From contig CAZXLA010000029.1 of assembly GCA_964641895.1 (NCBI GenBank), forward strand, positions 1 to 28,668: DNA of 28,668 bases, given 5' to 3'. Below, piece after piece: positions 7,994 through 15,733 of this stretch. The notes beneath the pieces were generated by a model, which ran no database searches, was not told the DNA's origin, and worked only from the letters and a program-made list of their open reading frames with translations. The DNA comes from UBA2421 sp964641895. GTDB taxonomy: Bacteria; Planctomycetota; Phycisphaerae; Tepidisphaerales; Tepidisphaeraceae. Both the position numbers and the translations under genes were made by a program. The stretch's first letter is position 1, and each line of letters starts with the position of its first letter.

Positions 7994-9364
7994 GTGCATC
8001 CAACGGTGGTGATCAACGTCGTCGGCCTGACGCGAAACCTGCTCCGGCACATGCCGCGGCTGCGCGCATTTGCAAAAGCCGGAAAAACCGCGTCGATCGG
8101 CCATGTCACACCCGCCGTCACGTGCAGCGTGCAGGCGACGTACCTCACCGGAACCACGCCCCGCGAGCACGGCATCGTCGGCAACGGCTGGTACGACCGC
8201 GACGACTGCGAAATCAAATTCTGGAAACAATCCGACAAACTCGTGCAACGCCCCCGCATCTGGGACATCGCCAAACAGCGCGATCCAAACTTCACCTGTG
8301 CCAACCTGTTCTGGTGGTACGCCATGTACTCGTCGGCCGACATCACCGTGACGCCGCGCCCCATGTATCCGGCAGACGGACGGAAATTGCCAGATGTGTG
8401 GACCAACCCTCCTGAACTACGCGACCGCCTGCAACGGCAACTCGGCCCATTCCCACTATTCAAATTCTGGGGACCGCTGGCAGGCATCGAATCGACGCGA
8501 TGGATTGCACGGGCCGCGCTGTTCGTTGCCCACGATTACAATCCATCGTTGCAACTTGTATATCTTCCTCACTTGGATTACGACCTCCAGCGCCGCGGCC
8601 CCGAAAGCCCCCACGCCCACGCAGCGGCGGAAGCCGCTGATCAAGTAGTCGGTACACTATTGGAAGATTGTGCCGCCCGCGGCGCGAGAGTTATCGTGCT
8701 GAGCGAGTACGGCGTCGAACCGGTCAACAAGCCCGTGCACCTCAACCGCGTGCTACGTGAAAACAATCTGTTATCGATCCGCACGGAATTGAATCGAGAA
8801 CAGCTTGATGCCGGCGCGAGTAAGGCGTTTGCAGTCGCCGATCATCAGGTGGCGCATATTTATGTGAACGATGCAAGTGAGCTTGATCGTGTTGAAAAGT
8901 TGGTGCGATCGACGCCGGGCGTGGCCGATGTCTATCGTGGCGCCGCCAAGGCGGAAGCGTCGATCGATCACCGGCGCGCGGGGGATATTGTCGCCGTGGC
9001 GGAACGTGGGGCGTGGTTTACCTATTACTTTTGGCTGGATGATGCACTCGCGCCCGATTTTGCGCGCACGGTCGACATCCATCGCAAACCGGGATACGAC
9101 CCGGCGGAACTGTTCCTCGACCCGGGCAAGCCGCTCATGAAGGCTTGCGTGGCGTGGAAACTGGCCAGAAAGAAGCTGGGATTCCGTTCGCTGCTGGATG
9201 TAATTCCGCTCGATGCCGCGCTCGTCAAAGGCTCGCACGGACGACCGCCGGCCACGGTAGAGGACGGGCCGGTGTGCATGACCAACCAGCCATCGCTGCT
9301 CGCCTTCGAATCGCTCCCCGCCACCAATGTTTGCGGCTTGATTCTGCGGCATCTCTTCGAGTGA
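7994..9364 (+). CDS. Alkaline phosphatase/NPP superfamily protein, divergent
   Basis: This 456-residue soluble protein belongs to the type I phosphodiesterase/nucleotide pyrophosphatase branch of the alkaline phosphatase superfamily. The start (VVINVVGLT), the nucleophile loop TPAVTCSVQATYLTG (Thr43 the probable nucleophile), PREHGIVGNGWY (56-67), TPRPMYPADGRK, and LPHLDYDLQRRGP (191-203) follow a recognisable subfamily pattern. The hallmark metal ligands of classical NPPs are altered at three places: the first-strand Asp-Gly is Val-Gly, the D-x-x-x-H element lacks its His, and the usual S-D-H-G is SEYG. A later VADHQVAHIY and KGSHGRP keep histidines. The start is GTG at 7994; no better upstream start was found. 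No signal peptide is seen. The substrate is unknown, and weak or no hydrolase activity is possible. Confidence 0.8.
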   Translation: MHPTVVINVVGLTRNLLRHMPRLRAFAKAGKTASIGHVTPAVTCSVQATYLTGTTPREHGIVGNGWYDRDDCEIKFWKQSDKLVQRPRIWDIAKQRDPNFTCANLFWWYAMYSSADITVTPRPMYPADGRKLPDVWTNPPELRDRLQRQLGPFPLFKFWGPLAGIESTRWIARAALFVAHDYNPSLQLVYLPHLDYDLQRRGPESPHAHAAAEAADQVVGTLLEDCAARGARVIVLSEYGVEPVNKPVHLNRVLRENNLLSIRTELNREQLDAGASKAFAVADHQVAHIYVNDASELDRVEKLVRSTPGVADVYRGAAKAEASIDHRRAGDIVAVAERGAWFTYYFWLDDALAPDFARTVDIHRKPGYDPAELFLDPGKPLMKACVAWKLARKKLGFRSLLDVIPLDAALVKGSHGRPPATVEDGPVCMTNQPSLLAFESLPATNVCGLILRHLFE

Positions 9365-9373
9365 CAAACACGG

Positions 9374-9379
9374 TACAAT
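9374..9379 (+). promoter_or_regulatory. Candidate -10 box of the histidine kinase gene
   Basis: TACAAT lies in the 24-nt gap after the phosphatase-family stop codon, 9 nt before the ATG at 9389. There is no Shine-Dalgarno sequence and no clear -35 box. A start about 7 nt downstream would leave a leader of only a few bases. Confidence 0.35.
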
Positions 9380-9388
9380 GCCGGGCCG

Positions 9389-11065
9389 ATGCTCAAGTTC
9401 ATGCACCGATTTCGATTGCCGCTGGCGGCCAAATGCCTGCTGTTGTTCGGCGCGGGCGTTTCAATTGTGCTGGCGGCGGCACTGTGGGTGCCGTGGCAGC
9501 GCATGGAGCAACTCACGCAGCAGCTCGATCAGAGCACGGCTTCGGGCACGGTTCGCCTGGCGATCGGCGAGCACACCAGTGCGTGGTCGCACCGAGGCGC
9601 CGCCGCCACACAGCCGGTCAATCAATGGGATAAGGGGATCGCAAGACTAATGGTCGACGGCGACGAATACCTGCCGCCACGCTTGATTCCCCTCTCGGCC
9701 CTGAAAACACCCGACAAACTCACGCGATTCGACCTGCAGGCGTTTCAAGCCTTCGCATCTGATCCGCGGCGGGCTTCGTTCTGGCGTTATTTCAACGGAA
9801 GTTACGGCTACCGCTACGCCGAGCCGTTCTACGCCGCCGGCGAATGCCTGAATTGTCATAGTGCCCAGCCGCTTGCGCCGGAACTGGCGAGCCTGCTTCC
9901 GTCGCGCAACAACCCCGCCGAACCCAGCGGCGGCGCCCCGACGACGCAACCCGCGCCGCTGCTGGGCATGGTATCGGTGGAGATTCCCTCCCAGATTGAA
10001 GCGCAGCAGCTTTTGCTCAACCGCGTGTTCATGCTGTCGGCGGGGTTGATAGCGGGTTTGCTGGCGATCGTGCTGTTCTACCTCATCACCACCCGGCTGA
10101 TTCTGCAGCCGGTGCGCGTGCTACAGGAAACGTGTGAAAAGGTGGCGTTGGGCGATCTCAACATTCGGTCGGACGTGAACACCGGCGATGAATTTCAGCA
10201 GCTTTCCGAGACATTTAACGGCATGCTCAAGAACATGCAGGAATCCACCGACCAGCTTCGCGCCGTAAACAAAAGCCTTGATATGAAGCTTGGCGAGCTG
10301 GCGCAAACCAACGTGGCGCTGTTTGAATCGAACCGACTCAAAAGCGAATTTCTGGCCAATGTAAGCCACGAACTGCGCACGCCGCTGAACTCGATTCTGG
10401 GATTTGCCGACCTTCTACAGGGCTCGCTTTCCCGCGACGCCGACGGCCGAACGATTCGTTACCTTCAGAATATTCTCGTCAGCGGCAAGGGCCTGCTTCA
10501 GTTGATCAATGATCTGCTCGATCTGGCAAAAATTGAAGCCGGGAAAATGGAAATCCGCTCCGAGCCGCTGATTATGTCCGACCTTTTTGAGGGCCTGGTC
10601 AATCTGCTCAAACCGCTTACGGAAAAGAAGAATTTGATTATCCACGCCACGGTGACGAATGATGTGCCCATCATCCAAACCGATTCGGCCAAGGTGCGTC
10701 AGATTCTCTACAACTTTCTTTCCAACGCGATCAAATTCAGCCCCGTCGGGCAATTTATTGACCTCACCGCCGACCGGGACGGGCTGGTTTCCATCCGCCT
10801 GGAAGTGACTGATCACGGACCGGGCATTTCGCTCGATCAGCAGCAGTTGATCTTTGAAAAGTTTCGCCAGATCGATGGCAGCCACACCCGCGAGCACGGC
10901 GGCACCGGGCTGGGCCTGGCGATCGCGCGAGAACTGGCCGAATTGCTCGGCGGCAGCGTCGCCGTCCGCAGCACCGCCGGGCAAGGCGCCACGTTCTCCC
11001 TTACGCTGCCACTTAAGATTGACGCTGGCGCGAAAGACGTGCGCGAGAAACTCGTGCTGACCTAA
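9389..11065 (+). CDS. Membrane histidine kinase with CXXCH (DUF3365-like) sensor domain
   Basis: This 558-residue inner-membrane sensor kinase has TM1 at about 14-35, then an extracytoplasmic domain of about 175 residues containing FYAAGECLNCHSAQ (Cys153, Cys156, His157), a c-type haem attachment motif as found in DUF3365/Tll0287-like sensors. A Thr-Gln-Pro-rich linker follows (about 176-190). TM2 is at about 212-234, HAMP at 235-290 (PVRVLQETCEKVALGDLNIR), a short coiled coil, the HisKA box SHELRTPLNSILGF (phospho-acceptor His327), and a HATPase domain with its N-box (NFLSNAIKF, Asn446), G1 DHGPGI and G2 GGTGLGLAI. There is no receiver domain and no response regulator next to it, so its partner is elsewhere. 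It likely senses redox state or a small ligand in the periplasm. Confidence 0.9.
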   Translation: MLKFMHRFRLPLAAKCLLLFGAGVSIVLAAALWVPWQRMEQLTQQLDQSTASGTVRLAIGEHTSAWSHRGAAATQPVNQWDKGIARLMVDGDEYLPPRLIPLSALKTPDKLTRFDLQAFQAFASDPRRASFWRYFNGSYGYRYAEPFYAAGECLNCHSAQPLAPELASLLPSRNNPAEPSGGAPTTQPAPLLGMVSVEIPSQIEAQQLLLNRVFMLSAGLIAGLLAIVLFYLITTRLILQPVRVLQETCEKVALGDLNIRSDVNTGDEFQQLSETFNGMLKNMQESTDQLRAVNKSLDMKLGELAQTNVALFESNRLKSEFLANVSHELRTPLNSILGFADLLQGSLSRDADGRTIRYLQNILVSGKGLLQLINDLLDLAKIEAGKMEIRSEPLIMSDLFEGLVNLLKPLTEKKNLIIHATVTNDVPIIQTDSAKVRQILYNFLSNAIKFSPVGQFIDLTADRDGLVSIRLEVTDHGPGISLDQQQLIFEKFRQIDGSHTREHGGTGLGLAIARELAELLGGSVAVRSTAGQGATFSLTLPLKIDAGAKDVREKLVLT

Positions 11066-11072
11066 TTGACGC

Positions 11073-11600
11073 TCAATACCAAAGGTTCAACACCAGTGCC
11101 GGCTCGCGAATTTTGCCTTCAAACACGCCCACGGTCGGGGTGACAAACTTGACCTCGATTTCGGGGTTTGCATCAAGCCATTCGTTGACGGCATCATCGA
11201 GGTATTGCAGGCCGCTGTCGGAGTATTTGCCGTGGAAGCTCTTCATGCGAATCGCGCCAAAGCCGTTGGTGACGACTTTGCGCTTCCAATCGTGGTGCTT
11301 CTTGTGCAAGCCGGCGTCGCCGAGCTGCTTGATCTTCTTCGCAAAATCTTCGCTGTGCGAGGGCATGGCGGCGATATCGTCGTCCACCAATGCAATCGGC
11401 TCCTCTTCAACCGGCTGCGGGCCGTGATGCTGCGGCACGGTCGCCCGCACCGATTGCGCGCCCGCCGGGGGGCGAATCGTCGGTGCCTGCTGCGGCACGG
11501 CCGGTCGAACCCCGGGCTGCTGCGGAATCGGGGTAGAAGTTGAATGACCAGTTTGCTGACCGATCGGAAGATGACCAGGCTGCCTTGGATCCTGCTGCAT
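11073..11600 (-). CDS. Hypothetical protein with Pro/Gln-rich N-terminus
   Basis: I do not recognise the family of this 175-residue protein. The first 75 residues are low-complexity, rich in Pro, Gln and Thr (for example IPQQPGVRPAVPQQAP), and probably disordered. The last 100 form a compact, charged domain with DDDIAAMPSHSEDFAKKIKQ, KKHHDWKRKV, GFGAIRMKSFHGKYSDSGL and a hydrophobic end (EPALVLNLWY). No signal peptide, membrane segment or cysteine is present, so it is probably cytosolic. The start at 11600 is chosen over a longer frame because GAGGAG ends 6 nt before it. A good sigma-70-type promoter lies 51-80 nt upstream, so it is probably transcribed alone. It converges on the histidine kinase gene with a 7-nt gap. 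Confidence 0.75.
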   Translation of the reverse strand: MQQDPRQPGHLPIGQQTGHSTSTPIPQQPGVRPAVPQQAPTIRPPAGAQSVRATVPQHHGPQPVEEEPIALVDDDIAAMPSHSEDFAKKIKQLGDAGLHKKHHDWKRKVVTNGFGAIRMKSFHGKYSDSGLQYLDDAVNEWLDANPEIEVKFVTPTVGVFEGKIREPALVLNLWY

Positions 11601-11650
11601 GATGTGCTCCTCGTAACGCCGAACTACCCGAAACAAGATATGTGCTTCGT

Positions 11651-11680
11651 AGTATACCCATCAACAACACCTCGTGTAAA
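11651..11680 (-). promoter_or_regulatory. Sigma-70-type promoter
   Basis: On the minus strand TTTACA (11680-11675), an 18-nt spacer and TATACT (11656-11651) match the consensus 5 of 6 at each box. This is the best sigma-70 promoter in the window. It would give a leader of about 45 nt containing the GAGGAG ribosome site of the gene starting at 11600. Confidence 0.65.
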
Positions 11681-11747
11681 CACAAACGCGCACCCCGCCA
11701 GGATTGCCCAGGCAAGCGCGCATGGACGGATTAACGAGCCGCCAGCA

Positions 11748-11787
11748 TAAGCGACCGGTGTATTGGGATTGGGAATCGGGTCGCTTA
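11748..11787 (-). terminator. Hairpin 3' of the HDOD gene, possible terminator
   Basis: Nine-base arms (TAAGCGACC / GGTCGCTTA) enclose a 22-nt loop, 41 nt past the HDOD stop codon and 147 nt upstream of the next minus-strand start. No U-tract follows on either strand, so it is not a canonical intrinsic terminator. It could be a 3'-end stabiliser or a binding site. Confidence 0.3.
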
Positions 11788-11827
11788 CGGCCGGCGTTCG
11801 ACAGAAGTGTTTACCATTGCGGCTTGC

Positions 11828-12700
11828 TCAGTTGAACAGGTTCGAAGCCGTCTCCAGCCAGGTATCAATGTTATTACGGACGACTTCCAGCGAAGCCGGC
11901 GTGAGATTGAGGTCCGCCATCGTCTTTTCTTCAATCTGGCTGTTGGCGGCGGTGAGGGTGAAACCTTTGCCGGCCTGGCAGCAGAGGATGTCGGCGACGT
12001 GAACCACCATCACCAGAATGCGGCTGTTGTCGGCCAGCGCGCCGGGATTGTGGTGATACCCCGCTACCAACTGACACGACCGCGGAAATTTCCATAGTTC
12101 GGCAATGCCCATGCCCAGCATCTGGTGATCGACGCCGGTAAGCTCGCGTTCATTTTCGCAAAAGGTGCCCTGGCCGCGTTTGGTCTTTTCACAAACGCTC
12201 TTGAGTTGTTCCGGCGCGGTCTGCAGTTCAACCAGAATGCCGATGTCGTGAATCAGGCCGGCCAGAAACGCTTCATCGGCGATCGGCAGCTTGCTCTGCC
12301 TGGCCAATTCGCGCGCTGTCACGCCGACGGCGATGCAGTGCGTCCAAAGGTCTTTGGCGGTGAACCCTTCGCACAGTTTCACCCCGCGGAAGAGCTGGCC
12401 CAAGCTGGCGGCGACGGCGATGTTCTTCACCGCGTTCAGGCCCAGCAGCACGATGGCGCGCTCAATCGAAGCCATCTGCCCCGGCAGGCCGTAGAACGCG
12501 CTGTTGACGACTTTGAGAATGCGCGTCGCCAGCGCCGGATCGTGCGATACGATCTGGTGCAACTGCGCCGCCGAACTCTTGGGGTCTTCGACAGTTTTAA
12601 TGATCTTGACGGTGATCTCGGGCAGCGTGGCGAAGGTCGAAACCTTCTTGATCGCCTGCTGAACAAGCACCTTCGGATCGGTGGCGACGGTTGTGGGCAT
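11828..12700 (-). CDS. HDOD-domain signalling protein
   Basis: This 290-residue protein consists essentially of one HDOD domain, a regulator fold related to HD phosphohydrolases. Typical features are FATLPEITVKIIKTVEDP near the start, IVSHDPALATRILKVVNSAFYG, ERAIVLLGLNAVKNIAVA, then LWTHCIAVGVTARELA and FLAGLIHDIGILVE, where a His and a His-Asp pair are kept. WKFP, then YHHNP, closes the domain. The ATG at 12700 is chosen because GGAG precedes it and because longer starts would run into the candidate promoter. The gene follows neuC by 55 bp on the same strand, so it may be read from the glycosylation operon as well as from its own promoter. HDOD proteins often act in motility and second-messenger signalling, which fits its place here; the exact role is unknown. 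Confidence 0.85.
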   Translation of the reverse strand: MPTTVATDPKVLVQQAIKKVSTFATLPEITVKIIKTVEDPKSSAAQLHQIVSHDPALATRILKVVNSAFYGLPGQMASIERAIVLLGLNAVKNIAVAASLGQLFRGVKLCEGFTAKDLWTHCIAVGVTARELARQSKLPIADEAFLAGLIHDIGILVELQTAPEQLKSVCEKTKRGQGTFCENERELTGVDHQMLGMGIAELWKFPRSCQLVAGYHHNPGALADNSRILVMVVHVADILCCQAGKGFTLTAANSQIEEKTMADLNLTPASLEVVRNNIDTWLETASNLFN

Positions 12701-12731
12701 GCGTTCTCGCTCCGTTATGTAACTACTCATT

Positions 12732-12758
12732 TTATCGAACCGCCGACGGTAGCACTTA
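12732..12758 (-). promoter_or_regulatory. Sigma-28-like promoter before the HDOD gene
   Basis: On the minus strand TAAGTGCT (12758-12751), 11 nt, then TTCGATAA (12739-12732). The flagellar consensus is TAAAGTTT-N11-GCCGATAA. The spacing is exact, the -10 matches 6 of 8, and the -35 core TAAG matches 3 of 4. The -35 begins on the neuC stop codon. It would give a short leader carrying the GGAG site used by the start at 12700. Confidence 0.35.
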
Positions 12759-13901
12759 ATAGGCAATGAGCTTCCTAATCAGGTGCGCATCAATTTTCAA
12801 AGCTGCCAGCGTGGCAGCAATGGCCGCCGCCGCAGTGGATCCTTCAGAAGCGTAGACATTCTTGGACCCAAATCGTTTCGGCCGGCCACCACACCACAGA
12901 TTCTTAATCGCGCGTTCAATCTCCGCCGCAGCGAACGGCACATGAATAACGTTTTGTCCGCACTCGCGACCGGCCTGCCGAGGTCCGATATCAATCACCG
13001 GCGTGCCAAACGACGCCGCTTCGATGATGCCACTGGACGAGTTGCCGATGAGCATCGCCGCATCGCGCAACAGGCCGAGAAAGATCGGCCGCGAGAGATT
13101 ATTGAACGCTTCCACGCGGTCGTTTCGAATTTCCTGCCAGCACGCGGCGATGCCCTTTGCCCCCGGGTCGTTGTTGGGCATGACGACGATCACGCGGTCG
13201 ATTGCGCTGTTTAGAACGCTGCGAAGAACCAGCTTGGCGCGACGGCGTTCCTTCTCGGCGACGGGTTCGGTCGGGTGAAGGCAGACCAAGGCAAAGCGAT
13301 AGGGCTTGAGCGCAGGCCGCCAGCGCTTCAGCATCGCGTGATCGGCCGCAGTTTCAATCATCCCATCAATTCCCGGCGCTCCCACGCGGTGAATGCGCCA
13401 GCCGTCTTCGCCCATCGCCCGAATGCGGCGTGCGCTTTGGGCGGTCGCGGGGAAATGGACATGCGCAAGCTTGGTGATGGCGTGACGAAGCGAATCGTCG
13501 GCCTGCCCCAGCGCCCGGTCACCGCCGTGAACGTGGGCAACGGCGCGATCGCCCAAGTGCCCCGCCGCCGCCGCCGCGAAAGCTTCAACCCGGTCGCCGA
13601 CGATGAGGATCACGTCGCTGCGCAATGACTCGAAGGCTTCCGCCAGCGCCGCCGTCGCCTTGCCGGTGGCGATCGCGCGTTGCGTCGGCGAATCAGATTT
13701 TCCCCACGCCACCACGCGGTCGATCTTCCATCCGCCGTCGGCGATTTCCTTGACAGTCGCGCCGCGTCGGCGATCGAGGTGCATTCCCGTTGCGATGATC
13801 TGGAGTTGCAGCCGCGGATGATCCTTGATCGCGCGTAAGGTCGATTGCATCAGCCCGAACTCGGCGCGGGTTCCGGTGACGAAGCACACACGGCGTTTCA
13901 T
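12756..13901 (-). CDS. neuC: UDP-N-acetylglucosamine 2-epimerase, hydrolysing (NeuC/LegG type)
   Basis: This 381-residue cytosolic enzyme of the hydrolysing UDP-sugar 2-epimerase family releases an N-acetylmannosamine-type sugar, the first committed step to sialic or legionaminic acid. It begins with VCFVTGTRAEFGLM, the family signature (GTRAE). Further marks are DVILIVGDRVEAFAAA, AHVHGGD (substrate loop), HFPATAQSARRI, and the C-terminal UDP-binding part IGNSSSGIIEAASFGTPVIDIG with RQAGRECGQNVIHV. The ATG at 13901 overlaps the neuB stop codon (ATGA), which argues for translational coupling. Whether the substrate is UDP-GlcNAc (giving ManNAc) or a bacillosamine derivative (leading to legionaminic acid) cannot be told from this window. 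Confidence 0.92.
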   Translation of the reverse strand: MKRRVCFVTGTRAEFGLMQSTLRAIKDHPRLQLQIIATGMHLDRRRGATVKEIADGGWKIDRVVAWGKSDSPTQRAIATGKATAALAEAFESLRSDVILIVGDRVEAFAAAAAGHLGDRAVAHVHGGDRALGQADDSLRHAITKLAHVHFPATAQSARRIRAMGEDGWRIHRVGAPGIDGMIETAADHAMLKRWRPALKPYRFALVCLHPTEPVAEKERRRAKLVLRSVLNSAIDRVIVVMPNNDPGAKGIAACWQEIRNDRVEAFNNLSRPIFLGLLRDAAMLIGNSSSGIIEAASFGTPVIDIGPRQAGRECGQNVIHVPFAAAEIERAIKNLWCGGRPKRFGSKNVYASEGSTAAAAIAATLAALKIDAHLIRKLIAY

Positions 13902-14965
13902 ACCGGCTGACTTTGTGCGGCGTCGGCGAGCATGTCCCATTGCAGAAGCGTACCGGCGCGCAGCGCTTTGCTCACGCGCTTACCCACCAGCTTTGCAAAT
14001 TGCGCCGCCGGAATGCCTGTGCCGGGGCGCTGGAAGACAATGTCGGCCGCGCCGATCGCCTCACCGGAGTGAATATCGCGAACGAGTACCAGACTCTGCC
14101 GGCTCACCGTGCGCACGTCGCGCTCGATCGGCAACACACGCTTGCCGCGGTGGCCGCATAATTGCTCGGCCTGACGAATGTGCTTCACGTAATCGGCAAA
14201 CTGCTGCGGGTCGGCGCTGGCCGAATGATCCGGCCCGGCGGCGGCGCGATCGTACGTCAAATGTTTTTCAATCACCGCCGCCCCGCACGCCACCGCCAGC
14301 GCGCCGGCCATCGAATTCGTGCTGTGATCGGAGTACCCAACGACGACCGCGAACCGCTCGCAAAGCTCCGTGATCCAACGCAGGTGCGCATTATCGTCGG
14401 GCGTGGGATAGCTGCTGACGCAATGCAGCAGGCAAAACGACGCGTGAATTTCCCGCATCCAGCCGACGCACTGCGCAATCTCATCCATCGTCGCGGCACC
14501 CGTGGAAATCAGCATCGGCACCTGCAGCGCCGCCGCACGCTGCAACAAAGGAGAGTTGACCAAATCCGGCGACGCAATCTTGACCGCCGCCAGGTGGTGC
14601 GAACCCACTGTATCCACGTCGGCGGCGCTGAACGGCGTGGCCAGCGGGATCATGCCGCAGGCGCGAATTTCTTCGACAACCGTCGCCACTTCCAGCGGAT
14701 GAAGCTCAAACCCGCGCAGCATTTCCGCGGCCGAATCGGCCGAAACGCGACCGCTTTGATACTCCGCGAACTGCGAGTGCGAACTCATCAACCGATCGGC
14801 GGAAAATAACTGAAGCTTGACCGCATCGGCGCCGGCATGCTTTGCTTCATGCACCAACTGCATGGCGCGGCCGAGATCGCCGTCGTGGTTCACACCGATC
14901 TCGGCGATGACCATCACCGGCTGACCGTGTCCAATATGCCTTGCGCCGATGAGCATTTGATTCAC
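13898..14965 (-). CDS. neuB: N-acetylneuraminate/legionaminate synthase
   Basis: This 355-residue enzyme condenses phosphoenolpyruvate with a mannosamine-type sugar to form a nonulosonic acid. The TIM-barrel domain starts with VIAEIGVNHDGDLGRAMQLV and contains KLQLF, ATPFSAADVD, KIASPDL, STGAATMDEI, HCVSSYPTP and GYSDHS, and ends with IEKHLTYDRAAAGPDHSASAD. The GPDH pattern is typical of neuraminate and legionaminate synthases rather than pseudaminate synthases. The last 60 residues form the antifreeze-like/SAF domain (SGEAIGAADIVFQRPGTG, KALRAGTLL). The GTG at 14965 is chosen because GGAGGA lies 7 nt before it and it overlaps the neuA stop by 4 nt (GTGA). An ATG at 14956 is the alternative. 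Confidence 0.93.
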   Translation of the reverse strand: MNQMLIGARHIGHGQPVMVIAEIGVNHDGDLGRAMQLVHEAKHAGADAVKLQLFSADRLMSSHSQFAEYQSGRVSADSAAEMLRGFELHPLEVATVVEEIRACGMIPLATPFSAADVDTVGSHHLAAVKIASPDLVNSPLLQRAAALQVPMLISTGAATMDEIAQCVGWMREIHASFCLLHCVSSYPTPDDNAHLRWITELCERFAVVVGYSDHSTNSMAGALAVACGAAVIEKHLTYDRAAAGPDHSASADPQQFADYVKHIRQAEQLCGHRGKRVLPIERDVRTVSRQSLVLVRDIHSGEAIGAADIVFQRPGTGIPAAQFAKLVGKRVSKALRAGTLLQWDMLADAAQSQPV

Positions 14966-15711
14966 GCCGACATCCTCCGCCCCGCCAGGGTTGACTGCTG
15001 TTCGGCCAAGCCTCGTTCGCGCAGCACCGCTTCGGCCCAATACAGATCACGCTGGTGGTCGATCTCCACGGTCTGATCCATGTCGCTGACCACCCCGCGC
15101 CGATCAACGCCGAAGAACGTGTGCGGATCGGTTCGGTCGTGCCTTACCCGGAGCATCGACCGCCGAGCGATGGCAATGGCGGCGCCGTCATGAAGATAGA
15201 TCGGCTCGAGGTCCTGTCTTCGATGAATACTGTTGGGGTGCAGCGGCCGCATCGTCTCGCCGTCAAGCCGGTGCATCCACGCCGGATGCCACTTGCCGAC
15301 CGGCGTGAGGCTGCGCACCGAGTCACAGCCGGTCGCTTCAAGAAGCTCGACGGATCTATCGATGACGGTTGGATCGCGAACGGCGACATTGCCGTAAAGC
15401 ACCACAATGGCGTCAGCGTGAAAACCGGATCGCGCTTCGACCGATTCCATCGCGTGCAGACAGGTGTCCTGAACGCTTGCTTCGCTGCTGGCGAGCGCAG
15501 CAGGCCGTTCAACGATTTCAAAGCCTTCGTTGCGAGCCAGTGTGAGAATGTGCGCACAATCGCTGGTGACGACCACCCGCGAGAGCCGCCGCGCTTCGCG
15601 CGCGTACTGAAACGTGTAGTCAATCACCGGCCGACCGACCAGGGACAAAAGGTGCTTGTTGGGCAGGCCGACGCTTCCGGCGCGGGCGAGGATAATTCCA
15701 AGGGTGTTCAT
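14962..15711 (-). CDS. neuA: CMP-nonulosonic acid cytidylyltransferase
   Basis: This 249-residue cytosolic enzyme activates a sialic-acid-like sugar with CTP to give the CMP-sugar used by glycosyltransferases. The N-terminal nucleotide-binding loop IILARAGSVGLPNKHLLSL is the standard cytidylyltransferase signature, followed by GRPVIDYTFQYA, VVVTSD, and the central VLYGNVAVRDPTVID and GCDSVRSLTPVGKWHPAW. The C-terminal VSDMDQTVEIDHQRDLYWAEAVL is also family-typical. The ATG at 15711 is favoured over 15720 because AGGA lies only two bases before the upper ATG but about ten before the lower. The gene follows the SPASM gene by about 20 nt and overlaps neuB by 4 nt. Confidence 0.92.
   Translation of the reverse strand: MNTLGIILARAGSVGLPNKHLLSLVGRPVIDYTFQYAREARRLSRVVVTSDCAHILTLARNEGFEIVERPAALASSEASVQDTCLHAMESVEARSGFHADAIVVLYGNVAVRDPTVIDRSVELLEATGCDSVRSLTPVGKWHPAWMHRLDGETMRPLHPNSIHRRQDLEPIYLHDGAAIAIARRSMLRVRHDRTDPHTFFGVDRRGVVSDMDQTVEIDHQRDLYWAEAVLRERGLAEQQSTLAGRRMSA
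14973..14978 (-). promoter_or_regulatory. Strong ribosome binding site of neuB
   Basis: GGAGGA on the minus strand ends 7 nt before the GTG at 14965. It decides the start in favour of GTG over the ATG at 14956, which would be 16 nt away. Confidence 0.7.
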
Positions 15712-15733
15712 CGCTGGCATTTCCTAAAATGAA

